This document shows positions 37,556-50,094 of a stretch of DNA of 64,000 bases, piece after piece. A program made the translations under genes and the position numbers. Origin of the DNA: Diplocarpon mali (Eukaryota; Ascomycota; Leotiomycetes; Helotiales; Drepanopezizaceae); contig JAENRP010000002.1 in NCBI GenBank assembly GCA_024741835.1, positions 186,001 through 250,000 of the forward strand. Direction: 5' to 3'. How positions within the stretch are numbered: position 1 is the first letter of the stretch; every line of letters begins with the position of its first letter. The notes under the pieces were generated by a model. That model had not been told where the DNA came from, ran no database searches, and was given only the letters and a program-made list of their open reading frames with translations.

Positions 37556-39146
37556 CTTAGTTGTTAGAGGCACCTCGATAGGATCCAGAGATGAACGGTA
37601 GGTAGGTACGGTAGGTACAGTATTGCAATGGGACCCGAAGTGCCCTGCTTCCACCGCCGCAGCCTCTTCGCTGTGCGCGCCCTGCCCTGCCTCTCGCAAT
37701 GTCTTCGCGTGTATAGTGTCCACTCAACTCATAAACAGTCAGCAGGCTGCGGGGGACACTGCTGTGAGCGCACGAGGTCGCATGGCAGCAGAGCGTCGAG
37801 AGCTGGACGGAGGCGGTGCAGAAGAGAGAGTATAATTGTGAAGCGGCATCCGCGCGGACCGTGAAGAAGAGACAGCGAGAAATGGAGGATTTTCCTGACG
37901 GTCAGAATCAGGAGTGGAGAGTAAGGCAGAGAAGAAACACTGACCGGCTATTACTGTAGAGTAAGGTCGCAGCTGGGATGGCTAGGACCCCAGACATCGG
38001 CTGCATTTCTGCTCCACCCCCAAGACGCGGAAGAAGACACCAAGGGAAAGGAAAAGGGGCCCATACTCTGAACAGAACGCGCCGGACGCAGACTAGAGCC
38101 AACCTAAAACACCGTCAAGATCAGCAGCCCGCAGACAGAACGGGCGTGCGTAAGAATAGAGACCTTGTGCGTAGGTGGGGAAAAGATCATATCCTAACAG
38201 ATGATATCCAACATACCGTGAGAGGAGAAGCGAAATCCATGCGCAACCAGCGACTGGGCCTCTGGAGACGTTTCTCCTCCTCCTTTTTCTTCTTCTTCTT
38301 CTTCTTCTGTTTTCTTTGCTTTCGTTTTCTTTTCTCAGACACTACCTTAGTCGTCACAACCGCACCGCACACTGATGCCCTGATGCCCCGTGCTGCCCGG
38401 GGCTTGGCTTCGGATTCTTGGTGCGATAGAGAACCTTCGCCGTGGCGAGAATAGACTTTCAGATCTCGGGATAGCCCGTGGCGTCATAGGACAGGCCGCG
38501 GGATGCCGACTCGACATAGTCACCGGTGATATTGCGAGCACGTTGTATACGTTTGTCCTCAGTCGAAGAGGATTCGAGTCCGCGGTCTGTTGTTCCAGGC
38601 CGAGCGCAACCAGAGAGAGAATGGAAGATTGCAAGTTGGTCTGGCTGCTACAGCTCGCCGAGTCTTCACGGAACACAGAACCAGGAGCGCCTATCGTAGC
38701 ACGTGTATTATAGTCACGTGCACCGCAGAATCCTTGTCCCGAGCCACTGCATTGCATGCTTTCGTGCTCGTGCCTGACCAGCTCGGCCCTCGGCCAGTAT
38801 ACGGCGTTCCTGCGGACGCGTTACGAGTGACCCGTGTTGGAGGATGCTATGGTGTTTACAGGCTGAGCAAAGACAAGGCCTGGCCTTTCTTGAGAGCAAT
38901 TATGGCAAGGGAAGTTGGAGAGGTTCGTTGTCCTTGATACCAAAAGACCATATCGTGTAGCGAATAATAATAACCCCATCAATCGCAAAAGTGGTCGTGG
39001 TAACCCGGAGACCCCTCAAAGTAACCCATTTCACCCATCGACCTCAGAGCCCGCCCGACAAACGCCAAACAGTACATTTTAGTATCATCAGAAGACAACG
39101 CTCTTATACACAGGAACACCGCTGCCACTCCTTATGGCGATAGAGC
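37556..39146. other. Intergenic between the two tandem kinases
   Basis: The promoter and 5' UTR of kinase 1 on the left, the 3' side of kinase 2 on the right. It contains a TTC microsatellite at about 38286-38308. No ORF has a recognisable product. Confidence 0.5.
38286..38308. repeat. TTC trinucleotide microsatellite
   Basis: About seven TTC units within a pyrimidine-rich stretch. Confidence 0.85.
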
Positions 39147-42100
39147 TCAGCTTGACAGCAACTGATCCACTGCGAGAAGATTGGAAGTTAGTCTTGTGCT
39201 CGTAAGCCATGACCCAATTATGCGTCCCATTAGGCCGATACCGCTTAACTCTCCCGGCACAATTTGACAGCGAGAATAGAGTCAGGAGATACTTACTCTT
39301 CTGCATCAGTTCGGGGATTTGGAAAGGTTTAGCAACGATGTCATCCACCCCGGCCGCCCGAGCCGTATCAAGTTGCTCGAACCTGGTATTCGCCGTGACG
39401 GCAATGATAGGCACAGGCCTATTAATTTTACCTTCCCGCTCGAGATCTCGGATCCGCCGAGTACACTGCAGCCCATCCATAATCGGCATTTCCAGATCCA
39501 TGAGCACCAGAGATAGCTTCATGCTTGTGCCGGAATTGCTGCAGTCGGTCCAGAGCGCGGTCTTGGAAAGGAAGTCGAGCGCTTCAGCCCCGTGGTTCGC
39601 GACATGTACAACACAACCTGCACTTCGAAGTTGCTTGCTGAGAACCTGTAGGTGAGAGATCAGTCAGTGAAGAGCCAACACTTCCCTTCGCAAGCGACAG
39701 ATGGCCGAGCTATTAAACTGGCAGGACATTGACCTTAACCTACCTTCTGGTTGATCAGATTGTCCTCGACGAGTAAGATGTGGTAATCTGGTCTAGTTTT
39801 GGGAAATCGTGAAGACATCGCATCAGTAGAATTCCGTTTCGGAGTGGACCCACTGGATGAAACACTAGATGCTTCCAATTCCCTGCGAGCTTTGATATAA
39901 AACGCAAATGTGCCTTCGTACTGTGAGTGAGAAGCCTGCTTGGTAAAGAGGAAACTCACTACCAGCGCCCTCTGTTGACTCCACCCCTATCTCGCCACCT
40001 TGGAGCTCCGTTAATTTTCGAGATATGAAAAGGCCGAGCCCGGATCCGCCGTACTGTACCTAAAAGCTGTGAGCCGTGGTCGATCGATGGCATGGAAGTC
40101 ATCGTCACAAACTACATACGTGTGTTTTCGGGCTCGCCTGGCTAAATCTCCGGAACAATTGATTCTTTTCTTGCTCGCTCAATCCTCTACCCGTATCCTT
40201 CACAGTAAAATAAAGATAGATTTGCTGACCAGTCCCCCACTCAGGCCTTAAAGTGAGGTCTTGCACAGAGCTGAAGTCTTTTGAGGGGAACCATTTAATA
40301 TTGGGCACGAGGCTTTTCGGGGGTTTGTTTACTGACGCCCCAAGGCTCACGAAAATCGACCTGGACGACTCAGAGCGAGTGAATTTGATGGCCTGCACTC
40401 AATTAGTCAGGACTAAGCAGAGCATATGATGAATAGCGGACATTTGTAAGTAGATTGATGAATATTTGTTTCACCCTGACAGGATCACATAACACGAAAT
40501 CGACATTTTCAGTGTGGTAAGATGGCTCGACAGTAAACTGCATACGAATAGAGTCTGCGAGCAGTTCACGCTCATACATCTTCAGGGTTTCTCGAACATT
40601 GCGTTCGACCTGCTCAAGGAGTTAGTATGACTGGACATGGATCAGCCTCGAAATATTGAAAGGCCTCGCTTTCAGGATGCTTAGAAACGACTCATTACAA
40701 ACCTGTATCGAGACCGGCGTAACTTGAAGCATAGCAGAGTTTAGCTTGGACAGGGTCAGGACGTCGTCGATGATCCGCTTTTGATGTTGCGCGCATAGAA
40801 CAATGGTTTGGGCAGCGTCCAGATTATTAACGAGTAATTCTTGTAGTTTTGCATCAGATTTATCTTTTTCAGAGCGATGTTTGTTTATGGATTCTGAAAT
40901 TCCATCAGCGCTGAGCATTATTGCACTAAGTGGGTTGCGCATCTCGTGCCTGATCAGCGGTCAGAAAGGAAACTCCATGTGATACGTACACGGTCAAACT
41001 TACGAGGTCATGTCGATGAAGGTTTCCTGGCGTCGTTTTGCCTCTTCTGCTTCCACCCTTGAAATTTTTTGCATGTGCTCAGCAGACTTGAAGCCAGAAA
41101 TGTCAGTGGTACAGCCCAACACACTGGTAAGAGTTCCATCATCATCTAGCTGAGGCCTCGCGAGGAACAAGATCCATCTGGTGCTTCGGACAGACTCAAC
41201 CGACTCGCTACTCTCTTGCTGTACCCAGGGTCTCTTGAAACGCAACTCCATTGTTACTTCTTCCTTGGTCACAGTCAGCTGCTGCCATTCGTCCTTGAAC
41301 GCCGTACGATCCTGGTACTCGATACATTCGAGGATTGACATTGGGTAATGCGCATCAGTAGCTCTCGAATGACCGGTCATCCTTGGAAAGGATTAGCCTT
41401 GTTTGCCTAACTTTGTCAAGGATTTGGAAATTGACCACAGATCTTGGACCCAATACATTCCCGGAGAAGCGAGATCTCAAGGTACCAGAGAGAACGGATG
41501 AGAACGTATACATACTCATAACATTGTGAGTTTGCCCAAGTGATTTTTCCTTCGGGGTCAAATGTGAACATTCCACATGGAGCCAACTCTGCCATAAGTT
41601 GGAATTTCTCGGCGTGGTGGGCAGCTTCTTGCGTTCTATCAGCTAGCTTTTGCGTGAGGTTGGCACGAGCTTCGAGTTCCACTTGTGCGTTCTTTTGTGC
41701 GCTGATATCTGTTCTGCAGAGGTCAGTATGCCGCATTGGAATCGACCATGACAAACTCACATGCAACCCATAATCGTCTTGATAGTCTTCCCGTCGGCGT
41801 GGAATTCCTGGCCGCACGATGCCAGGATCCACTTCTGCCTTGGCTCTCCGCTTTCGTTAATCCAAGGATTTCTGAGACGAAGCTCAAATGCACGCATTCC
41901 CTTTCGAGTTGTAAGGAGATTCTAAAATCACGTTAGTCACGTAAATGTGCTTCCGTAATGCTTGCCGGTAAAAGAATCTCCCCCGAAAAGCCGGGCTTAC
42001 CCATTCCTTTAAAATTACAGGATGATCGATCTCCGCAATGACATTCATGAAAGACCTTCTCATCAACATGCCTCCCATTTATTACAGCCAGAGAGAACTC

Positions 42101-43264
42101 ACATTTCTCCTTCGAGACCACGAGGGTGGCCTGTGATCTTGTACCCTGTGATATTTCAGTGAGGTATTCTTGCCAGGAAGAAAAGTACTTACAGGTCTCA
42201 TTACAGTACAGAATATTGCCGTCGGGGGAAAGGTAGTACATCCCTACAGGGCTCAACTCCGTAAGGACCTTGAACTTCGACTCGCTATCGGCAAGTTGCT
42301 TCGACAGGTCAGATTCTTCATCCATGAACGTACCATCCGGATCAGGACCCTCGGCAAAAAGCGTCGGCCTGGCAGTAGATGATGATGCTGAGGATCTTAG
42401 ATTTGATCTTGACTCCGCCGTTCTCGGCGTCCCCTGACTTTTTTGTCGTTGGCTGGGAACCTGTGAAGCGCTTACAACTCGCCAGTTCTGCCGTAAAGTT
42501 GAGCTAGACCAGTACATACCCAGGAAATGATAGTGGGGAAGATAGCCGTCTGTTCGGTGTATCAGATTGCGTCGGCTTCAAGAGGACGGAGGAGGCATTG
42601 GAAGTTCAGGTTCACATCACCAAGGTCATGCCACTGGTGTCTACAACGTACCCGTTGAACTGTCGAAACTCGGCATGGCCATCACCCACTCCTTGAAGTC
42701 TTGCTCTGCTGCTACTGATGCCTGTAAAGGGGTTGGCTGGGAAATGTTGGGGTAGAAGGTCTCTGCATAAACCACATTGCGGATCGAGTCGAAAAACCGC
42801 AGACTCTTGTTGCAATAAACAGGGACAAAGGTCATGCGGCCGTTCACCTCCAGCTCCGGGGCATTGATATCGACGATGAAGGTTGGGCGACTATCCTGCT
42901 CCAAAAGCTCGATGATACCAATCCCGATGAGTGGCTCCGGTGGAGGCGGAAAAGTATTGCCCGGCCCTTGGCAAGGTCGACACGGCCGAGGTTCAGATCG
43001 AGAATCATGGGCCCCACCAGAATCTGGTTATGGTTAAAATAGCTGACCGATCATGTATATATATCAAGTCGTCAAGGTACTCGTACCTTCGGGGTCCGAC
43101 CAGGAGCCTTGCAATGTAGTCGAGGTAGTTCGCGATTCTCCATCCATACCTCTGGCCCTCTTGTGACGATGGCGGTTGCGCTGTTGCTGATGTTGATGCT
43201 GATGTTGATGCTGATGTTGTTGTTGATGCTGATGCTGATACTGATGCTGGTGATGCCCTGCCAT
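39147..43264 (-). CDS. Hybrid histidine kinase 2 (PAS-PAS-HisKA-HATPase-REC), intron-rich
   Basis: Fifteen exons on the minus strand: 43264-43087, 43023-42652, 42549-42193, 42145-42103, 42055-42001, 41921-41761, 41713-41516, 41381-41004, 40949-40703, 40609-40442, 40392-40120, 40059-39960, 39913-39744, 39645-39297 and 39169-39147, giving 1023 aa with every phase consistent. The start is uncertain (43369 also possible). A His/Gln-rich N-terminus is followed by the module also in kinase 1 ([17 protein letters not shown]) and two PAS domains ([20 protein letters not shown]). His[19 protein letters not shown] has His about 582. N-box LLTNAIKFT, G1 DTGRG (about 785) and GGSGLGLF are present. The receiver has LLVEDN and Asp about 950 in [11 protein letters not shown]. 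Lys lies in IVAKPF. It is active by motif, cytosolic, with unknown stimulus. The GAF domain of kinase 1 is absent. Confidence 0.88.
43186..43256. repeat. TGATGT/TGATGC coding microsatellite (His/Gln tract)
   Basis: Repeats of TGATGT, TGATGC and TGTTGT. On the minus strand they encode the alternating His-Gln tract at the N-terminus of kinase 2, so the tract probably varies in length between strains. Confidence 0.85.
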
Positions 43265-45755
43265 GGTTAGGTAATGATCAGGCGGAGCCCGGCACAATGG
43301 AAAACAGCTACTGTAGATACCTAAGTAAGCTCGGCCCTCTTCTTCGAGCTCGGAATCAGTTGCTTGCATAGTAATAGAGTTCGACTAAGAGTGAATTCTG
43401 AGACGACGGGACGGGCAGTCGGGCGTGTATCGTTCTCGACTCCTCGACTACCCGACTACTCTCGATGTCGTGAGAATAAGGCCGGCGGAGCACGCACAGA
43501 GCAAGGCCAGGCGGATGGCATTCGCGATGGGCTTTGTGCCGGCATGGAGGAATTACAAAGGGAGTTTCGGAAGTCTCGAGAGTTTCGAGACAGTTGAGGT
43601 TCCAGCTATCCAGCCAGAGCCAGCTAGACGAAAGTGGCGTATTTGCTTTCTTCTGACCGTCACGTGCACACCTCATGCTTCGGGTCATCCCCAGGGTGGA
43701 AATTATCCATTAAGCTCTGGCTTTTCCTGCTGTGGCATAGCAATTCTCTATTGCTTTGCTCGTGCATCTTGAGAAGATAATACGGTCTGGGAAATGACTC
43801 GCACTTGGATATCCGCTCTGTGCTCTGTTAGCGAGCAGTTTGTAACCTCAAGAACTAGATTGGTTAGATAAGTAGGCAGTGAGGTTATCTGAACAATACT
43901 CAAGCCCAAAGAACCAATGAGATGCTTGAATGCTAAGATATAGATACATTTACATGTCTACAAGGTTTTATCTCCGGTCCTTACTTTCTTGTTGAAATTT
44001 ATATCAATAAACCCCGTCTCGCTTATCGACTCGTGGATCAGAGATCTAAGTTTACCAACTATATGCTCCATGTACAAGGACATGGGCTACATCAAGCTTT
44101 ATTATTAGCATGACTGACAAGAGAGTCACAAGTTGCACAGAGGATCAGATAATTTTACTAGAGCCTCAAGCGCAGGCCGAATGTGTGTCAAACTCTGTAC
44201 ACAGTGTCTCTCCTTTCCATAAAACCGTTTACTCTGATTAACAAATATGAGGGCTCGTGTTGAAGTGCAGCTGCGAAACGTCCAAAAGAAGATTAAGGGC
44301 ACTATCGAGACTTCTTCGATAAGAAAGCTCTTAACAAAGTCCCCTGGGAAGGTTTCGTAAACTCAATCTCGTATACCAGCCCCCTAGAGTAGTCTTGCGA
44401 ATAGCCAGCAGAGTTGACTGAGCAGGTCAGAATTTGAGAACTATAAGAGGATTGTTGAATTTTTCATCACCTATCGGTTTTTGTATCCAAATGCAATTGG
44501 ATGCTGCTATCATTAAAATATCCTAGCAGATCTTTTAATATGATCTATAGCGTGGCCGGGAACAACCGTCTTCCGCATCTGAAACGACAACTGCGACTCT
44601 TGATGATTTGCTGCACGATTACGGAGCGCAAATCTGAGAACAGCCTGTGAAGTTTCTCTCATTGTTTGTGGTAAAAGAATTTCAGATGTGGGAAGTGATA
44701 CTCTGCCAATAATGTCCGAAAGATTTGGCCCCATCGCGACAACCGGAAAAACCTCAGACATTGCACCAGAATCAGAGCTTTTTCCTTACCTCTCGCAGTA
44801 TACGCAATATTATTATCTACCAGATGTTTCGTTAACGTAATCGACGACCGCTGTCTCCGTTTACAGATCCGCCAGCTTCAATATCCCTCAACTTCAGGCC
44901 TTGAACAAAGACGCTAAAAAACTGCATCTGTTCAGTTTTTGGTAGCGGTCTTTGCCAATGGTATGATCTGCTGTACTGTATATAAGTAAGCCTAGGTTCT
45001 GGAGAAGTTTTGCAGGAACTACTAAGCAGCTTTGCATTTGACGAACCCGGATTGCTTGAAGCATCATCAGAAATTACCCTGGAGCTGGTCCAAGTCAAAC
45101 CATAATCTGCTTACTTCAGACAAGATTCGGCTTTTTCTCAGCGAGTCAGTATGTACTGCTTAAAGTTTCTTTAATCTTATTGTTAGCCTCTGCATGCGTA
45201 CAGTATTAGCATTATCTTCATTTCGTATCAAGTTTTCATTACGCACCTGTCATCAGCTTCGCTGTTACCGAGATTTGAAGAAGTTTCTTGATCCGCCCAT
45301 TCGCAGCCGCAGTTACGTTGAAAGTGGCTTTCAATTTCCCCGACACATCTCTTCAGTAAATTGCAAAGATGCGCGGCAGGCCCAGCTTACAGGATTGTTG
45401 ACTCTCGGAGTTTGCATCTTGAAATCATAGAGGCCTTGTGACTAGGCCAGTACGCACCATCATCACACATTGATTGCGGCCAGTATAGGCCTCCCGTCGA
45501 GACGCTCTGCCTCTTTTCCGACTGAGCATGACTCAATTGGTATATGCGATGTAACTCCGACCCCTAAGGACCAGCAAAGCTGAAACTCCAGATGCTCTCG
45601 AGCTCATCGGAGACATGCCAATTGCGCACGCTTCCAAGGGATGCTTTTGCCATTCGCAGACGGCAGGGTTTCAAAAAGAGTTCTCTCACATCATCACGCT
45701 CTCTTTACCCACCTGCGGACACAAGAGCCCGTCTAATTTGACACACTTGTATTCC
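43265..45755. other. Intergenic, AT-rich, no recognised gene
   Basis: About 2.5 kb upstream of kinase 2 and downstream of PWP2. Minus-strand frames at 44832-45098 and 44513-44761 (88 and 82 codons) read like protein in places, but I could not tie them to a family. 43800-44520 is AT-rich and featureless. Confidence 0.4.
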
Positions 45756-48509
45756 CTAATCTAAACCTATCCACTCTACATCATTCCCATCATCTGTCAT
45801 CTCATCATCACCGTGCAACACAACCAACTGTCCGTCGGGTTCCTTTACCAGCGGCTGGCTCGAGGTGAAAGCAACCGTATAGTTATTTTCTTCTGCCAAC
45901 CTAATGCACTCCTGCTGGCTTTTCCTAATACTACGCTCCAAAACCCTCAATTCGGCATCCATTAACCCTTTATTATCGCGTATCCATCGTCCATGAGCAT
46001 CAAAGATTGCCTCAATCCAAGCCAGGCAGAACTGGATATGTGGAGAGTCTTCTAATTGCTTGCCTACGAGCCGTAGCAGGCGCTGGAGGTAGACGACGGG
46101 CAGCTCTTTGGCGACGAAGCTGATGTCTTTGTGTGGTATAGATTCGAAGACTTGTCGTACTAGAGATGGCTCGTTCAGCCTGAATGCCATAACGAGCGCC
46201 TTGAGGTAATCCTTCTCATATTTGAGTATGGAGAGAGTGGAAGCAGGAGTAACTTCGATGTCAAGATCTATAGGGTCGAACATTGGTGCTGTATCCAGAC
46301 TATAGATCAAGAGACCCTCTGTAGAAGCCGCGCAGAATGATCGACCAGCAGGCGAGAAATCCACATCGGTTACTCGAATCTCGGGCATGCGTTTCCGAAC
46401 TGATGGGTCGCCGCCCCGGGTTGACCCTGGAAGCGTTCTGTCGATTCTGTCCTCAAGGTCGGATGCTTCGCCTTGCTCATCTATCAGGCCGAGGGGTCCG
46501 GCCTCGGTCATAAGCTTACTATTGAGGAATTCTTGGGTACCGGATAGTGATAGGTTGATGCTGACGGTGAACTTCTTGACAAGAACGAGAGCATCGACGG
46601 AGTATAGGCAAATATATTTGCTGTTACCACCCGCCAATATGCATTGTCCATCGGCGCTGTATTTTATGCTGCTGAAGCTCTTGGTGCCTGCGGCATTGGC
46701 TGCCGTCCGGCGATCAGTCATTTTGCGACCACCAGATACGTCTCTCCTGCCATCAACTCCTGATTGCTGTTGTGCTTCCGAGACGGACCAGAATGTGAGC
46801 TGACCGTCCAAAGTTGACACTGCAAGCTGCATAGAGTCGGGCCGGAAAGCTATATCGAGTACATCAGCTTGAAGCTGCAGAGGTTCGCTGGTTTGGGTCC
46901 GGTTGAAAAGTTCCCAGATCCTGACGGTGTGATCCCAGCTTCCACTGACAACAACGCCGCCGTTTGGCGCAAATGCCAAGGTGGACACTGGCCCTTCGTG
47001 ACCAGATAATCGATCCAGCAGTTGACCAGTTCGAACATCCCAGATGTGGATGTCAAATGAATCAAGGGACCCAGCGCAAACAACGTCACCGCTGGGGTCA
47101 ACGGCGAGACAAGAGAACGATAGTCGGGTCGGTGCTGTAAAGGTCTTGAAATTTCTGTAACGTACCAAATCCCACGCTCTGACCGATCCGTCCAAACTTG
47201 CTGTGAAGAGGACACTGCCATTCTTCGCGAAATCACAGGCAGTCACACCGCTGATATGTTCAGTGAATGTCGCTATGGAGAACCCGGACTTGACATCCCA
47301 GATCTTTATTTTCCCGTCATCTGCTGCCGTAACAATCTTCTGTCCATCCGGTGAGTACACGAGAGCGTTCATCGAGTCGAAGTGGCCCTGTTGCTTCAGA
47401 ATTTGATTTTCAGATTGCCACTCCCAGACCAATAACTGCCCCAATTTTGACGCACCAAACGCCAACCATTCTCCAGACTTGTTGATTGTGACAAAATCAA
47501 TTTCGTTTTGTGAAATACTGAGACTATGTACCATATTGAATTCAGGCATTTCGTACAATCCAAATATTCCGTTGGAGAATCCGGCGACCAGCAGATTTCT
47601 CTCGGCATGGAACACAGCACAAGTAACCTTTGCGTTGTGCTGTAGAAAAAAATTCTTCTTCGTTATCCGCCACCTTGCGTGCAAATCGGTATCCACGTCC
47701 TCGTCATCACTCGGCTCCGGCGCGTTAGGCGATGGTAGGTACTTCCATTCGAATAATGCTCCGTCTTTACTGATTGTGTATATGGTCTCCTGGTTCTTCG
47801 AAAAGTATGCGCCTAGCACACCCTCTCTATGCCCCCCCAAAACTGTTTTAGCATTCTTGTCTTCTGATTCCAAGCTCCATATACGTGAATTCAAGTCTTT
47901 CGAAGCGCTGAGAAAGAATCGCGAGTCCCCAGACCATTCGATACTTGTTACTGCGTCAGAATGGCCTGCATAGCGTCTATGTAGCACGAATGGCGCAAAG
48001 TCCAATTCTCCCTCGGCGTTCTGATCTGGTGTTGAAGGCGTATGCCATACTTCGATATGCCGATCGAAGCCTACAGCGAAATGACGTCCAGAAGGAGAAA
48101 ATGCGAGAGATGATACACGAGATTTAAAGGTGAAGTGGTACAGGATAATTCGTCTTTGAACATGCGTTAATATGGCTCGACCATCTTGATCGATTGACAG
48201 GAGCAGATTGCCCCGCGGTGTGAGGCCCAATCTTGCTATGTTCTTCCGATGTGCGAACGGGAGGGTGTGCGATTCATTGCTGTGAGAGCATCAGAGAAAT
48301 CTATTTGCCCGGTTCTGTGGTTGGTACGTACTTGACCAGGTCGAATACCGTAACTCGATTTCCGACTGGGGAATACAGAAGAGTGCCATCAGGACTGAAT
48401 AGCAGGTTTCCCTGGCTATAGACAGTCCCTAATAGATTGGAGAACTGGAACAATTAGTAAATTTCCAGTGCAACTCTGTCACAACTTATACCTTGAACTC
48501 CGTTTTCAT
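45756..48509 (-). CDS. PWP2: Periodic tryptophan protein 2 (Utp1), SSU processome
   Basis: Minus-strand exons are 48509-48492, 48444-48332 and 48279-45756, giving 884 aa, matching the usual length of about 900. The tiny first exon (MKTEFK) joins FSNLLGTVYSQGNL. Two WD40 propellers follow, with repeats such as SPDGQKIVTAADDGKIKIWD, LFTASLDGSVRAWDLVRYR and VVVSGSWDHTVRIWELFNR. The C-terminal 150 residues form the Utp12-type helical domain (LKYEKDYLKALVMAFRLNEP, then LPVVYLQRLLRLVGKQL). PWP2 is a core UTP-B subunit needed for early 18S pre-rRNA processing in the nucleolus. It starts head to head with the septin gene 223 bases away. Confidence 0.96.
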
Positions 48510-48732
48510 TGTCACCTCTGCGTTGACATTATCAACTATTGATATTTGACGTCCATCGTCCACTTTTGTTTTATCGCAATCGCAATTTTCCAATCAATCG
48601 GCTAAACGTTAGTCCGGACAGTCCGTCTGCATTCAGGGGAAGTCGAAATTCACATTGCCAACATCCCTACGACCAAACAAGCACAATCATCACGAACCTT
48701 TCAACTCGAAAGGAATAACACAAACACGAACA
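48510..48732. promoter_or_regulatory. Shared divergent promoter of PWP2 and CDC12
   Basis: 223 bases separate two opposite start codons, so both promoters and 5' UTRs must share this DNA. I see no clear TATA box; pyrimidine/purine-rich stretches and CAAT-like bits are present but not diagnostic. Confidence 0.7.
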
Positions 48733-50094
48733 ATGGCACTCCCTACGGCTGAAAGCGCTACGCCGATTGGCATTGCAAAGTAAGATTTCCCTCCACACAC
48801 GCTACTCTGCTAAGAACCGCAGCCTTCCTAACCAACGACACAAGATTGTTGCAAAGCGAGGAGCAGCTTTTACGATCATGGTAGCAGGAGAATCTGGCAC
48901 TGGAAAGACTACGCTGGTGAACACTCGTAAGTTGCCACGTTCTCTTGCCGTTCCTTTCAATCTAATATCTCACAGTGTTCTCAACCACGATCAAAAACTA
49001 CGCCGACCACAAGCGCAGGCATGCAAAGCAAGTCGACAAGACCGTTGAGATTGAAATCACCAAAGCTGAACTTGAGGAGAAGTTCTTCAAAGGTACGCGA
49101 CGCACATTTGTGAACATACATGCAACTTCGAGTCACTAACAGCCCTCAGTCCGCCTGACCGTTATAGACACACCCGGCTTCGGAGACTATGTCAACAACC
49201 GCGACTCCTGGATGCCAATCATCGAGTTTCTGGATGATCAACACGAGTCGTATATGTTGCAAGAGCAACAGCCCCGCCGTGTTGACAAAATTGATCTCCG
49301 AGTCCACGCATGCCTTTACTTCATTAGACCAACTGGGCACACCTTGAAGCCTTTGGATATTGAGGTGATGAAGAGACTAAGCTCTAGAGTCAATTTGATC
49401 CCAGTTGTTGCAAAGGCAGATACCCTCAGCCCAGCTGATTTATCCCGATACAAGCAAAGAGTACGTTCCCCTGGTAGTCAGTAACTTGTTATTAAGAGTA
49501 ATTAATTCGTGTCAGATCCGCGATGTTATCCAGGCGCAAGGTATCAAAATCTACAACCCACCTGTTGAGGAGGATGACGAGGCCGCAGCTCAGCATGCCC
49601 GCAGTCTGATGGCTGCTATGCCATTTGCTGTCATTGGTTCTGAGAAGGATGTTAAGACCTCTGACGGTCGCATTGTTAAGGGTCGCCAATACTCCTGGGG
49701 AGTCGCGGAAGTCGAGAACGAAGACCACTGCGATTTCAAGAAACTGCGCTCAATTCTCATCCGAACCCATATGCTTGACCTGATCCACACCACGGAGGAG
49801 GCCCACTACGAAGCCTACCGCGCCCAGCAGATGGAGACACGCAAGTTCGGCGAAGCCAGACCACGAAAGCTCGATAACCCCAAATACAAGGAGGAGGAGG
49901 AGAGCTTACGCAAACGCTTCACAGAGCAAGTCAAGATCGAGGAGCACCGATTTCGACAATGGGAGCAGAAGCTTATCAGTGAACGTGACCGCCTCAATAA
50001 GGATCTGGAGAGCACACACGCTGCTATTAAGTCGCTGGAGGGTGAGCTTGAGCAGATGCAGGGCAGCGCTATCCGCAGTCATGGCCGTCGCTAA
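48733..50094 (+). CDS. CDC12: Septin, Cdc12/AspC class
   Basis: Exons are 48733-48779, 48823-48926, 48976-49092, 49150-49460 and 49516-50094, giving 385 aa. The N-terminus ATPIGIANLPNQRHKIV is characteristic of the Cdc12 class. The GTPase has a P-loop GESGTGKTT (residues 38-46), the G3 motif DTPGFGDYVNN and the G4 motif AKAD, followed by the septin unique element (GRQYSWGVAEVEN). Residues about 310-380 form the C-terminal coiled coil (KEEEESLRKRFTEQ through LNKDLESTHAAIKSLEGELE). Septins polymerise into filaments and rings at septa and hyphal tips, and the Cdc12 group forms hetero-oligomers with Cdc3, Cdc10 and Cdc11. All four introns are short (43-57 nt). Confidence 0.96.

Noticed and set aside
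38480..38600. Possible tRNA (GGATTCGAGTCC resembles a T-arm)
   Set aside because: No pairing acceptor stem, D-arm A box or anticodon stem could be formed around it.
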